Positions 44,480 to 57,856 of a stretch of 64,000 bases of DNA are shown one piece after another. The notes under the pieces are model-generated. The model had not been told where the DNA came from. It was given only the letters and a program-made list of their open reading frames with translations, and searched no databases. This DNA is from Neoscytalidium dimidiatum (lineage: Eukaryota; Ascomycota; Dothideomycetes; Botryosphaeriales; Botryosphaeriaceae). The DNA lies in the NCBI GenBank assembly GCA_037367355.1, contig CM074699.1:3286001-3350000 (forward strand), written 5' to 3'. The translations under genes were made by a program, and so were the position numbers. How positions within the stretch are numbered: position 1 is the first letter of the stretch; each line of letters begins with the position of its first letter.

Positions 44480-45708
44480 TGGATAGAGCGTAATAGAATT
44501 GTACTGCTGGCTGTGTGTGTGACTACGTCGCGGCTGCCGCACTGGGGAGGCGCGCCTAGGGATCTTGCCACCCGCCACTCTCCACCAATAGAATAGTACG
44601 AGGAACGTAAGGATCTAGAATACCCACAAGGATAGCTATCTACAACCGCCTGCCCAGCTAGGGGGTCCGTGCCAGTAGCCCACTCGTCATGCGGTTACTT
44701 TGATATTCCAACATGGACCACGGTATAGCGGTGGCGAGATACATACGAATTCATGCGACTACTAGCGCAGCTGTGTTTGTGCACATCCAGAAAGTAGACT
44801 ATGCGCACCTAGGCCTGCATCTGTACCACGCCAGTGCCGCTCACGTCATCTGAGCCATCTACCTATATAAGACGAGACGGTCATCGATACTGTGAGCATT
44901 CACGGGCTAGCTTCATGTTAGAAATCACATTTTGTCTGCGCGGTATGGTGCTGATATCTGGGAATAGCATGACAATTCCGCCGGAGTTGACTTAAAAGGT
45001 ACTCCCCACAGCCTCTGGATCGAGTACTTGGCGAGAAAGAGAAGATGCCGAGGTCGCACGTAAGATACTGGACATGGAAGTGTCGAGCAGGGTTTTACAG
45101 CTATTTTTAGACGAGCGGGAGTGAGGCAGGACGTCCTGTCGCGAGAGCTTGCCTCCTGCCTGTCTCCGGGCCGAAAATTGCACGCAGGGCCTTAGTATGC
45201 GGATGAGGGCGGAGGTCAGGTGTGGATAAACGCACCGCGTGGCCGCAGCTGCAGAGAGGTCTATGTAGCATTAATGCGCCCCACGTGTTAGCAGCCGAGT
45301 CTGAAATAGCTTTTGCACGTACGAATCCGAGGACAAGTTGCCGCGACAGGGCTTGCTGGATAGGCCAGTGGACACCCCAACCAGCGGACAGCTGCTCATG
45401 TCAACCGTGGGGCCAGGACGCTTGATATGTGTGAGCCACGGTTACATGATGCAGGAACAGCAGCGGCGGCCTGCCAACCTTCGCTCCCAGCTATTGCAAA
45501 TCGCGGCAAGCGTGCTGCAGCGGATCACGTACATCTACGTGGATGCTAAGTGTACCACGGAATGAGTGTCTACATCGCTTTTCATAGAAAAGCATAGCAG
45601 GCACAACAGTAGCATATCAGTAACATCGATCAAACGTGGCTTAACCTATGCCTTGTGGCCTACACCCTCAGCGAAATGTGTAGCTACATCCCCAGAATCC
45701 ATCCTCCT
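44480..45708. other. Intergenic region
   Basis: 1.2 kb with no supported gene. A TATATAAG element lies at 44872-44879 (+), but no gene follows it. Confidence 0.4.
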
Positions 45709-46273
45709 TCAGACGAGAAAGCCCCCATTGTAAGCTGGGATCCTGATTGGGATCCAGCCATTTCCTTCTATCGTATCTCCAGCTCTGATGACCGTTTCCA
45801 CCGACCTGTTGTCCTGAGCCTCTTGCAATGCGCTCCGGCCGCTGCTATTAGCATGCTCCAAATCCGGTTCTATCAGCTGAGACCACGTTCCGCGGCCACC
45901 ATAGAAACCCCATCGGCGCTGCGCTATCTCTTCCTCCGTTGGCTCATCGTGTGAGAATGGTGTATCATCTGCGGACATGGCGCTCGTGGTAGCGGGATCG
46001 ACAGGATGGGCTGTGTGAGCTCGAGATTCGCCTCTTGTAAGGTTTTTGAGGGTCTATATCGTGTTAACAGGGAGGCCACATTAGAACTGGGGTACTGTTT
46101 ACATTGCGACGGTGGCGCTTTGCGGCGCAGGTTACGAGCGACCATATGTAGCTGACGGTGGCGACGGCGCAGTGCCACGGAACCGTGACCGTTTTGTAGA
46201 TGAGCCAGAAGATGCAGGAGCAAGCACACAGCAAGTGAAGGTAAAGAGTCAAGAGATCGTCCTTGAACGTCAT
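45709..46273 (-). CDS. Putative small two-pass membrane protein
   Basis: Exon 1 is 46273-46103 (57 codons) and exon 2 is 46053-45709, with a 49 nt intron (GTAAAC, GTTAAC branch site, ATATAG; phase 0), giving 171 aa. Exon 1 encodes two hydrophobic stretches (LLTLYLHLLCACSCIFWLIY and a WHCAVATVSYIWSLVT segment) followed by a basic AAKRHRRN. Exon 2 is acidic and polar (DEPTEEEIAQRRWGFYGGRG). The clean intron and the frame continuity argue for a real gene. Topology suggests both ends in the cytosol. Function unknown. Confidence 0.55.
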
Positions 46274-47566
46274 GTTTCTCGGGTATTCGCGGTGCGGGTG
46301 TGGTTGTGGTGGGTTGGTGTTTTTGGAGAGGCAGCGAAGACTCTGACTGAGCGGGAAGAGCTGCTTCTCGCGACCACCCCGCAGGCATTAGGGACACACA
46401 CCGCTGCACCGCATAAATAAATGGCTCTATGCAAACTCCAGTATCATCAGTAACATTGGGATCCTACATTTCCAGATACAGCAGATCTTGCAGTAGTTGA
46501 TCTTTTTCAGAGACAACCGTATGCGGGTATTTGTGGCGAGAAAATGAAGGATAAATGCCTTTCAGGACGCTATACTAATGCGACATGGTAGCTGCATGGT
46601 GACATTTGATTGGTTTCATTGTTCATAAGGAACAGATGTGGCATCGCTCAAAGGAATACAACTATGAAGCCGGGCAACATGTTACATTAGTAAGTGTAAT
46701 TATGCATATATAGCTGAGGACTCTATCTGTTCACCAATCTTCTTAGCAGCTGCTGCCGCTTGAGACCCTGCGAACACTACAACCACACCCGAGTCTCGAG
46801 AAAGATGGATCTCCTGCAGCAGAGCTGCACGGTGAAAGCTGCTGGCTTGCATTCTGCGTAAAGGAAGCTCGTCCTAAAATCAATACGCGGAGTAAGTATA
46901 GAGAGTGCGCATAACGATACAGAAGAATGGCACCGATTTCAAAATATGTACAGTACTAGCTTGCTAAGATGGCTAGGTACCCTGAAAACCTTTCTGTGCG
47001 GAAGATCGCCGTGCTATAATACCTGAGTCTACTGGATATGTTGAAACATGGCGTCTATCTTTCACATTCCTTTTGACATGGTAGTACCCTGGAAATTCTG
47101 CTTCGCAACAGAATTTACGATCCCAAGACTTTTTCGCTTCCTTGAACTTTTCCATTCAAGCCAATTCGACTTACAACACAGAATATTACTACACAGTAAA
47201 TGACGGAAAGGGATAAACGAAACACAACTCTAAACAGGAGTATCTGCTAATAAACGTATATATCCGTTCTCTTATCGTTACAGTGAGTCCCTCGAATATA
47301 GTGGCCATACTAGAATCTCTATCCCACAGTGATACAAGTGTTAAACCATTCACTGTGCGCACTGCCTACTTGCATGCATTCCCGGGTGCCGCTACAGTGA
47401 CTCTACCGTAGTCCAGCAATACTGAGCTGCTCCGGCACCATTGCCCGAGGTCACGGGCAGTAATCCGTATATCTCTTACAGATGTCTTAGGTGTGGGTCC
47501 AGCTAACGAGAATGAAGGTCCGGATCTGTGCGTCCCAGGATACTATACGAGCCCGTATTCCAGAGC
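46274..47566. other. Intergenic region
   Basis: 1.3 kb, AT-rich, with no open frame of interest on either strand. Confidence 0.45.
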
Positions 47567-47716
47567 TCACGCCTCGCTCATGCCGGCCTTTGCCCGCAGG
47601 TTCTCGTTGACCTTCTTGATATACTTCTTGCGAAAGTAGACGATGACCATGGCGATGATGATGATGGCGATGAAGCCACAGACCATGGCCATGAAGATAT
47701 CGCGGTCGGACAACAT
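47567..47716 (-). CDS. 49 aa single-pass membrane protein
   Basis: From the ATG at 47716 a 49 aa product starts MLSDRDIFMAMV, passes through one hydrophobic helix (GFIAIIIIAMVIVYF) and ends in a basic, helical tail (RKKYIKKVNENLRAKAGM). The regular layout, codon use and AACAATG start context make it look like a real small membrane protein with its tail in the cytosol or matrix. It is below the usual length cut-off and would be missed by standard annotation. The region just upstream (to about 47870) could hold a spliced leader. Family not recognised. Confidence 0.6.
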   Translation of the reverse strand: MLSDRDIFMAMVCGFIAIIIIAMVIVYFRKKYIKKVNENLRAKAGMSEA

Positions 47717-49554
47717 TGTTGCTAATGAATTTCTCGTTCCTCTGAAGTACTGAGATGTGGTGCGTTTGGCTGGAGAAAAGAAGTGACGTGCGATCTGAGT
47801 TGCGGACGTTAGTGCTTATCTGCGAAATGTCGTGGGTCTTCCCTGTGGAGGCTTACAATGTAGTTCGCCAAACAGGTGCGTTTCAAAAATGAGCGGCTGC
47901 AAAATAGCTGTTGCAGACAGCGAACAATCCTGGGGCAAAACGAAAGACGGCGGTTGGAAGACAGGGAAAAACCTCGAGACCTCGGGGAAAGGACTGAACG
48001 AAGGGCAGCCGGGCGTGCTTTAATGTTCCAGGATACTTTTCCAAATTCAATATTTCTTATCTCTGACGGCGCACGCTATGGGCACTGAATCCGTTTCGCG
48101 CACGCGCCACTGCATCCTTCTTCCCTCTCTCCGCGACTCGCTTGCTCGCTGCCCCCGGCCGCTGCTCGCTTGGCGACTCAGCCCGTATCTTCGTATTCAT
48201 TTCCACACCCCATGCCCGCCTCCGCAAACGCTCGCAACCGTCGTCCTTTCTATCTTGCCCAGTATCACATTAGCGGAGACGGAGCGGGGCGTAATCACTA
48301 GCAACCCGCCATAGCGTTTCACGCACCGTTTCAACAACAATGCAGCAGGATCACCAATCGCGGTACGCCTTGCCGCAGCTCGAGACAAGCAGAGACAAAG
48401 AAGATCAGTATTCAAGCTCAAGCTCGTAAGGCTGAAAGGGAACGGGCCGATTCGCGGCGCCGGCCCTCTCCATTTCGTACCGGCAATATTGTTAACTGAT
48501 TCGGGCAGGAAGAAAAAGAAGTTTATTCAGGCCTAGCGTTGCTTCTTTATCTGCGACTGGGGTGTGCGAGTGTCCGCCTTGGCGGCCGTGATACCGCCCG
48601 CCCGCCTTTTATCCACTGGCTTTCCTCCTCCGTCTCCACCTCGCGTGCTCTCTTTTCCAAGTCCGTTCCCTTTTGTTCTGTTTTATCTGGATCATGTGCC
48701 TGGACGATTCGCGCATTAGCGATACGTCTTCTGCAGTGCATGGGTGACAATGCGCGATAGAGAAAAAGGCGGAACGTTGAAGACCTCAAGGTAAGCTCAG
48801 TAAGAAGTGCGTAGGAGCTTATCATAAGACAATAAAGTTCAGAGTTTAAACTGAGCACTTACTCGAAAGCAACAAAGAAATCGCAGCGGTCGGCGTCTCC
48901 GGCGACGTCCTGATGCCCCTTCAAAATTCGGCAAACTTTTAGCCATGCAATCTCCAATTTCGTTCTCTACCTCTTCTTAACCATGCGCCGTGGAGGAATT
49001 ACGGCACTGTAATAGCCTGCGTTATGTCGTCAGTTTTTATAGTCTAGATTGTGATGCGACAAGGATGACAATGTGATCCCTAGTGATCCTTTCAGATTCT
49101 TTTTTCCTTAATCAAAGAGAACCAGATCCTCAGCTCTCAGCCCGAAGACCGAAATCAGAGTGTGGCTCTCTACATAGTGACTGTAATGCCGTAAGGCATT
49201 CATCATGGGAATAAGTCTTGACAGGGAGGATATGGAAATATAACCGGTACATACTTAATTGTAGACTGCTCCAGACGGAGCCGAAAAGGAGATGAACCCT
49301 GCAAACTAAAACTTTAGCCGGATGAACCCTAGAAACAATCATTGCAGAATAAAGCAACGGGGATTCGTATGTTCAGAATGCTCTGTACTCAGAGAGCGCC
49401 AAAACACTTGCCCCATTCGCCCGAAGGCAAAGGTTCGAGTGAGGTTCTCTAGTAGGTAGCAACTAGCCCCTTAGGGCGCACGTCATCATGGAAGTTGTGC
49501 TGATCGGCAAGTCGAAGCCAAAAGAAAATAACAATGAACGTACCAGAGGATCCT
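47717..49554. other. Gene-poor region
   Basis: 1.8 kb with no supported gene. Open frames on both strands at 48.1-48.9 kb are short and without family features. From about 49100 the sequence takes on the character of the relic region that follows. Confidence 0.4.
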
Positions 49555-52500
49555 TGCGCTCGGCAGATGATAGATAACGCCTCGTTATACAGCTGTAGAC
49601 ATGTCAGTTCTTCGAATAGGATGCATGGAATAGGTCATGGCTATGATTTGACAGTCAGATAGCTCAATATAGTAGTCATCGACATCCTATTCGCTCTCGT
49701 CCTTGTCCGAGGACAAAATGTCGAGCGGGGCTTTCTGAGATGTGTAACATACGTGAGAAAATTGGAGACGATGAACATGAACGTACCTTGTGGAGATCTG
49801 TCTTCAACTTCGATATCCTGAATGCTCGTTGCAAACTTTGAGACCATGGACTTGTGAAACAATTGTCAGCGTATGGCTTAGGAAATGAAAGATAGAACAA
49901 AATACTCGAAAGCAGAATTGTACGTTCAGATAAGCTCTAGTTCTCATTGATGACCAGATCCTTTCGGCGGTCATCTGCGAATGTGAAGTTTAAGCCCCGA
50001 AGAGCTTTCATCATAACATAAACAGATGAGAGATGCTGTGCAACTTACTTTGCGATTGTACACAGAGGCGCTGATAGGAAGACCTCGGATTGGTCCGGGG
50101 AAGGATTAAATGACCCATCTCTGCCAAGGCATCTCGAAGCGTTTGCCCTGTCATGTTTTGAAGTTAGCTGCAAATCTCCTTTAGCAGTATCTTTAAGTCA
50201 AATGCAATAACGCTCCACCTGAATCAGATGTGTATTTCTAGGTCAGAAGCAACGCAACGCATATGCATGGCTGCCAATCCTATTGTTCTTGGCCATATAT
50301 TCATCATCGAGGGGAGACATGATACTGGAATGAAGATACTGACCGTCTGCGAAAGAAGCTGTCTACGAGATGCGGAAGTGAGAGACATAGTCTCACAGCT
50401 TGAAATATGAGTCGCTCTAATTCAGAACGAGTGTCAGTAAAAGCTGTAGGAAAGCAAAAATGGTTTGGTGATGTAGAAGATCTTGGCTGGGCTTGAATAA
50501 GTCGGAAGACTATATCAGATGGAGAATTTTATATCAACGCCGACCATTACGGCTGGCTTTCAACGTTTAATCTCGGCATTTTTTTCATCATCATAAAATG
50601 AGAGAGCTGTTAGGGAGAAGGAATAGAGGGTCGAATACTAACATTGTTGAAGTACGAGATATTGCGCATTCTTATCGCAGATGAGCCGTGAAGAAGATCT
50701 CGATCGCAACCTACGTCGCAATACCTGCGATAGGTGAAGTGGATTGGATGTTGAAGCTCTAGGTTCTAGCGGATAGAAAGGCGTAAGCGACTAATCAAGA
50801 TTAGAAGATGTTGTAGAATGATCGACAGCAGAGTGTTCTGTCAACCCCGTACGTACGAAACCATATGTCGTCGGTGGAGGAACTATGTATGAGACAGGTT
50901 TCTGTATTTCTCAGGTGAGGGTGTTGCAAGTAAAAGTAAAAGTTCGGTTTGGCGCGTGGCAGGACCATTGTTTTGAGAGGTACTGGGTGACTCAAAGACT
51001 TACTGTGGTAGATAGCGAGCGTGGAAGAGGCAAGTTCACAAGCTTGCAATGGGAAGAGGAAGCCTACCAGGCATTCAAGTCGATGTATGAGAGCAAAGGA
51101 AAAGTCATGAGTAAAAGGACGAGTGAGGGTATGAAAGGAAGAGGAGACAGTAGGGCGGCGGTGGCTGGCTTTGTTTATATAGGCATGCCAGAGAAGGTTT
51201 TCTGGTTAGCACGCGCACCGACACATGCGATGTTGCTAGGCAAGTTAGGCAGTCACAGTATGAACTTGCGACCGGCGCCTTTTCCTTTCTTGTCAGATGA
51301 TTATGGACTACAGCATTCTCTGTATGATTCTCTTTTCTTCCATGCCACTGCAGGTCCAGCAACTTAGAGCAACTATGACTGAGCGAGAACAGCCAAACAT
51401 AAAAAGGTTTCTGTATATGAATGGCCTTTTAGGCTGGCAGTGGTTACTGCTGTGACGACATCTTTCTGTAGTTTTCTGCGAATCAATTCACTGGAGCTGT
51501 GACGCCATGTGCTTGAACCCGCTGCCAGTGGCACATCTAAGAAAGCTTGTCCGTCAGATTCAGATAGCACGTGTGAATGCAAGCACATACCGAAGAATGG
51601 TAAATTTGTTTGGTCGTCTCCAGTTGTACTAGTAGGTATATCGCCTGTTGTTTCGTTTCTTACTGTCAATAGAGGATTTCACCAGCGCTTATCTTAGCCA
51701 GGACGATAATAGCCCTTCCACGCACTTCGATACCCAATGTTGGAAGTACAGCTCTTATATCAATAACAGTGATGACACCATCTCCTCCTCTCTCAGAAGA
51801 GGTGCGTGTGAGCTGGATGCCGGCCCTTTCACACGAAAGACCGTCTTATACAGCGGAAGTGTTGTACACCCACCGCATGCCCGATCTTCAATACGCAAGG
51901 GAGTACTTGTAATATCCTTATCCTATAAGTTCCTTCCATCCTGTCCGCCTGCAGAGAGCCAAGTGCAGCACTTGTCCTTCCTAAATGGTCAATAATCCCA
52001 GTGCAACATCATATCCTTACGAAAATTCGCACTTAGTGCCTTCACCCTCTTGCTCGCACATCCGGATCCTTCGCGATGGACGCCGGCACCCAGACCCGCT
52101 TCTCTCCCAGCTCATCCCGTTTTCCGATCTAATCATCGCGACCCGCGCGGCCCCTGCACCCGCTCTACAGTTCGTCCACATACTCGTCGCTGTGCTCGCT
52201 CCGGGAGTACGCGCGGCGCGCGAACCGCGCCAGTGTCTCCATCAGCAACAGCATCGGATCCTGGAGTGGGCCGGGGCATGTGGCGATGCTGCGGACCGGG
52301 GAGACAGGATGAGGTGTTGGAGGCAGAGGCGGGGCGGGTGGAGATAGGGGAAGATGGCGTTGGCGGCGGAGACGATGCCTACCTGTGGTGCTGCTGTGGA
52401 GTGGCTCAGCAAGGTGGGCAGAGCCAGCTTTGACCTTGGAATGGAGGCTGTGGAAACTGATGCGGAAGTCGGTGATGTGTGGGAATCTGTGGAGGTTGCT

Positions 52501-55270
52501 GTAGAGTTGGATCGCCTCTCGCAACGCGAGAGACGAAGGGGATATCCGGGCGTGTCGAGCTACCGAAGCTGTGTGAGTCCGAGAGCCTCGGGCATGGTAT
52601 CGATGATCTTGTATAATCTACTGATGCTCTTCTGTCTGTCGCCGCGGATCCGATCCTTGAAGTCACCGGGGAGAAAGCGGCAGACAAGATCAGAGCTCTA
52701 AACAGTGCATTCATTGGCGGCCTTTTTCATTCCTACCTCCGAGCGCGTTCTGACAAGCATCACGATGGCAGGCAAATACTGCTCTTCCGCTTGTTGGAGT
52801 GGGTCTAGTCAAAGCATAACCGCAAGGACTCAGCAATTCCCCTGATGATGATCTGCTGGTCTTCCGCGTTGGACACCGCTAACGCCGTAGGGATGGAATC
52901 GAGGTGGGTACATTATTCCTAACAGGAATCGTATAAGGACTGAAAGTCGATGTCGAGTTGGCCGTAGAACTGTTGTGTTGCAGTAAATCCAGGAGCATGT
53001 GGAGGTCTTTTACTGCGAGGCTGACGTATTGTAAGAAATCGGTGGATGAGGGGACGCAAGGAAAGGATAGTCAACACACACTCTGGCGTGATCTGCGCCG
53101 CTTCGTCCGGCTGGCCAGACTCATAGTACCTGATACAATGCATGACGCTCTAGGTGAGCAGCTCGTTACGGGCTTCTCTATGGTTGTCGCATCATGGTTA
53201 TATCTGTGGGATCGGCATAAAAGGTATTAAGAACATATCTACGAGAAGACGTACGTTGACAGCGATGTGGAAGAGAACGATAGGCAGAGGTTCAGATCAA
53301 GACGCTGTGATACCAGTCAATTCAACATTACCATTAATAGTCAGTAGAAAGCCTTGATATGGTTAGAAAGAACAAAACATTTCTTCGCGAGGTCTCTAAT
53401 TACGAGATGATTTCAATCTAAGGTTCACTCATTTATGCTCATGATTTGGGCTTAAGCGATTTCCATTAATAAATAAGAAGCCAGCAAAATCCGTAAGACC
53501 TCTATAGAATCATCGTAGCGTTTGCTTAGTATGCTCGCTAACATTTAAAACAGCTATACGCTGGGATCAGCTGCATTTTTTTAACCTTCACAAGCCACCT
53601 GGGGCTTCAGTTGCGATGGAAGATGAGAGCCCAGAAGGCAGTGCCCCATCTCCAAAGAACAGTATCATGCTCATCATATCCCGCTTATTGTTAGGCTAAG
53701 GCCGTAACCCTCACTGCCATTCAGATAAAGAAGCTAAGGCTGATGCCCTCACTGCTTCCTGTGTGTGCCGGGAAACCCCGAACACAGCGAGTGTACCTAG
53801 GGGGGATCCGACTTTTGTGTAGTAGTAACTTAGTTTGTGTCATCGAGATTAGGACCCAGCCGAGGCCAAAGTCACATGATCTCATACACTGTTCTTGCTT
53901 TATCTTCATTTCCCCCCATCACGTTAGCATGGGACAACGGGGGAGGAGCACTTACCTGGACCCTCCCTCCCTCCCACTGTGTATTTGTTGAGATGACATT
54001 GAGCTGTTGCAGACTCCGTTATAAGAGAGAGTTGATCTGGAACAAGAGGTAGATTGCGTTAGTCAACGATCCGAAAAGATTGTTAAAATGTGTGATGTAA
54101 TATGAACACATCTGTCAGAACGTGCAGGTGAGGGATAGTGTAGTATGTGCGGGTAATCTCAATGGGCCAGCACGAATGTTGCATGGCTCTCGTTTTGATC
54201 TTGTGCGCAACTTCAACTAGCAAGGGATGCGCTCATCATAGGATCGGTTGAAGACGAGCATGAGTAAGAAGGTGAAACTTGCCTTCATCGGTTAAATCTG
54301 GAGTGGTGGGAAGTCTCGGAAATCTAAGGGTAAAGAAGGTGTGCGCGTTAGCTAATGATCTGAAATGGAAGTAAATATCAGGAACGACTAGGTATTTTTC
54401 TTCTCAGACTGTGCTATTTTGATGTGGTGTCTGCACATGTGATCTCAATAGACCCACTGGATCATGAAGTCCTCAAACCGTGCTTAGGAAATGCGCTCAT
54501 CATAGAGGACGGCAGGAGGTGTCAGTCCAATTATTTTGAGACTTGCCTTTCCACATTTTGACGAGCAGCTGGCCATGAGTCGAGAAGCTGTCAAAGATAG
54601 CAGTGGGGCTGCTAGTAAGTCTGTAGATCGTATTAGCTATAGCATTTCGATTGGGGTCAAGGGTATCGTCGAGGATGATCGTCATCAGCAAACTCGGTGG
54701 TAGCCTCCATGTCTTGATCAGCGCCCCATGAGCCCATCAGCGGTAAGCACGAGCGGTCAACAGTCAGCAGATCCAAGATGTTTCGAGGAGAGCTGAGAAC
54801 AACGGTTCCGCTGGACTGAAGCCCGCAAGAACTGCCCGGTTCAGGAACTCAAGAACCTCATATGTTCTTGGAAGCACTCATCCTCTGACGTTGGTTGGAA
54901 GGATGATTGACGGAGGTGAGAGGAAACTTACATCATTGGATGGAGATTGCCTTTGGGGGCATAAGATCTGATGTACAAGTGAGGCCATCAACGTCGAGCT
55001 TCTCGTCGCTTTCAGAGGTAAGTCATGCGTATGCTCTAAGTCGAAAGCTGGGCCGCTGGCTGCAACGCGAAAATCTGTGAAGTTTTCGTTAGCGTCAGGA
55101 AGGTCGAGCGACAATGCCTGGCCATTACATCATGTTGCAAATAAGACTGAGAGGACAGACCTAGCTGCAGAAGGTACAATGATGTGGAGTAGGGCTTGTG
55201 TTGATAGTGAGCAGTAAGCGGTTTGGGTCGGCGCGCGTCAGATCTTTTGTAGGCTTGGACATGTCGCAAA
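49555..55270 (-). pseudogene. Relic of one or more large multi-exon genes
   Basis: No intact ORF, but the minus strand shows a series of protein-like exon fragments bounded by plausible splice sites: SMVSKFATSIQDIEVEDRSP (about 49850-49792, then GTACGT), LYNEALSIICRAQGS (about 49592-49552), YRLTSSPTAIFDSFSTHG near 54600, DLPLKATRSSTLMASLVHQ near 55000, and at 52.1-53.1 kb QIIIRGIAESLRLCFD, GDFKDRIRGDRQKSISRLYK and HRFPHITDFRISFHSLHSK. Neighbouring fragments often need frame changes or pass TAG/TGA stops. Some pieces recall helical linkers of fungal NACHT/STAND or HEAT-like proteins, but this is a weak impression. It may combine several unrelated genes. Between fragments I see nothing else. 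Confidence 0.4.
54020..54560 (-). repeat. Two tandem intron-like repeat units
   Basis: Two diverged units of about 240-270 bp lie side by side. In plus-strand terms each has, in the same order, GCGTTAG(T/C)(C/T)AA(C/T)GATC, then about 100 bases later ATCTCAAT(G/A)G, then ATGCGCTCATCATAG, then after about 45 bases A(A/G)ACTTGCC. On the minus strand this reads as a GC-type donor (AG|GCAAGT), a body, a CTAACGC branch site, a pyrimidine stretch and CAG/TAG. They look like duplicated introns with their flanks. Confidence 0.5.
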
Positions 55271-57840
55271 GAGCTCGTCCTCTTGTGGGGGGTTGCGCGT
55301 TGCAGAAGGCTTGTTAGACTTACTTCTTATGTGATTCTGAACAGCTTGGCCAAGTATTTCATGCCTCGCAGCGCTGACGGGGGTGTTGCTGGAGGTGGGG
55401 CTCGAGTGCAGGTGGAAGTGTTGGTGTTGTGAAACGCGTATGACGGGCGAAATATTTACATTTGCGCATAACTCGAATGAGGCAGGCGCCAAGACACGTG
55501 CTGTGCGCTGGTGAGTGAAATTCTGCGAGCAGAGTAACGGCGCGGGCGAAGAAATTTCTAGCGATGGGCAACCGCTGCACACCAACGAAATTGAATGATG
55601 CAGCAATGACGAATCTGTTTCTCTCCATCTTTAGGTTACCAACCTGACTTGTACTTTTGCTACCCCTTACAGATAACATTGAGCTTTGGAGCGGCCAGAT
55701 CGGAGATGGGGCGCAAATGCTTGTCGCCACCCCTGGCAACCCGCCTGTCACCCGTGCAGTCTGCTCAGAACGGCTTAGTAGCGCAGCAGTAATAGCCACT
55801 CGGATCTTGGAAGCGTTTGAACCCCCAGCGGTATTGTTAGTGCTTTGAACAGATTTTGATGGAGTCCTGACTGTCTAGTGAAGGCTCCCAGGGCGGATCG
55901 TATGACATGATGACCTTGACGACGATGGCGCCAATGACGATCACTGGCTATCTACGCAAAGCAGCGGACATAGGTAAAACCGATGCTACGCCCATTATTT
56001 CAGTCTCCTTTAGGGCACTAATAGCGACCTAAGCGCAATAAGCACAGCCTCCGGATTCAGATCATAGCGTTCTGGCACTGACGGTGGACAGATGCTCGCA
56101 CAGTCGGAACCATTAGGAGCCTCGATATTGATACCGCGTCACATAATTCAGCGAGCTACGCAGCAAAAGATGACTGCCTTCAATCACAAGAATTGAGCTA
56201 CAGACTCACGCAGGGATAGCTTCCAGCACCCAACATCGCCGGCGCAGTACGTATACTCGTAGCAACCGGAGGACAACATACTTAATAAAAAATCAACTTC
56301 GATAGAGCTAGATGTGTTCCTGCTATCATTCAAATACACTGACAACTCACATCTGCGGCCGGTACAGCGAGTTCGACTATACTAAGAACCTCACGCAGCT
56401 AGAAGGCTTTTTCCCTGGTTCATGGCCCTCCGCACGTACAAGAGCCAAGGCAGTGAGTATTCCAACGCTGCTTGTAGCGATGCTCCACTTAGATGAACAT
56501 CCGAGGAGGAGCACTGCTACGGAGCTCCTCTCCCTCTGAAGCGTTAAGCCTGAGGTTCAAATCCCAATTTCCGCTCTTCATCATGTTTTGATACCAGCGA
56601 CAAAGCATGGTGGTTCTAATTTCAGCGACAGGGACCTCAAATGCTCGCAACGACCCAGAATGTCTCACTAGTGATGTGCAGCCATCAAATGTGCATCCAA
56701 GCGCCACAAATTAGCAACTTCGCAAACTGTCAAGCCCACTTCTACTCTCATGAGGGTGGTCGCGCGTTCGGAATACCCGGATCGCCCAACGGAGAAGCGA
56801 CATACGTACAAAAATGGAAATAATAAATGGAGAATCACGCATCAGGGCGAAGTGTTAGGTGATGACACCCTCCAAGCGTCTTGCACACAAGCGACAGAAT
56901 TTGCTGGGCGGCGGAGGCTATAGGGGTCATAGCATATTATAGGAGCTCCAGTGAGCTTCACAGCAGTCAATGGAACCTTGAAAAGTACGTCTACAGTATC
57001 CTACTTGGCCCACATCCTTACGCCGCTTACCAGCTCCGCTTTTCTAATCTGTGGAGCGGTCCTCTTTCAGTATAGGCGCAGCCCTCCCATCGCAGTGATT
57101 TTATATGCTGCGAAAACCATTAGAGCCAGTTTGCGCGGACTACCGGCGCTCGCTAGTCGGGAGCACTTATGTCTGCGACGCAGTAACACGACCGTACAGA
57201 CTAGCTTCAATATGGTATTAAAGGCTTCTTGATGACCATCTTAGGTATGTATGGTACATCAATTAGGAGTATCCTCAGACAATAGCATCCTACTTGTGGT
57301 CGTTGTGGTCAGTAGGGAAGTTAACGGAGGTGGACGGCAAAGAAATTGCTCCGGTCAAGCACTGAGTCGTCCCTATGACTCATTATGGTAGCTAGGACTG
57401 TTTCATCTGTAGTTTGATGGGTGTCGCATAACTCGTTCGGAAGGTTGTAGGAGGGCTTGAGTGGCTTTGCTTATAGAACTGATACTACTAATAATAGGGA
57501 GGTTAAATGGAGACGACAGCTATCAGTGATTCAGCGCGTAAACACTAGAGATGATATGCGTAGGAACGATGGTCTGTTGGCGCGAAGATCTGCGTTGCGT
57601 GAAGGTGCTGTGGGCGAGAGCCGCCGCAGCGAGCTGTCAACACCTATCACGATAGAGGGCGATGCACGATAAATAAACAGGAGCGTTTCATATGAAAGCG
57701 GCCGACAGCACACAGGGATGCAGCTTAGGCCAGGCGAAACAACGCCACGCACAGTCAACACCAACGGCAGGGAACCACAAGAGGCAGGCACTTTCAAGAA
57801 GCTCTTCCTCGCACTCCAGCTCAAGGCCGAAGAAACAACG
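55271..57840. other. Gene-poor region
   Basis: 2.6 kb of stop-rich sequence. A minus-strand frame at 55359-55799 is long, but only its middle (MERNRFVIAASFNFVGV...) looks protein-like. I would not annotate it. Confidence 0.4.
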
Positions 57841-57856
57841 AAAAGGTCAACAGAAG

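Noticed and set aside
51373..51669. 98 aa minus-strand frame
   Set aside because: It lies among relics, its start is not preceded by a plausible leader, and no family was recognised; kept only as part of the relic region.
56500..56580. GGTTCAAATCCC, resembling a tRNA T-loop
   Set aside because: The flanks do not form T, anticodon or D arms of a tRNA on either strand.
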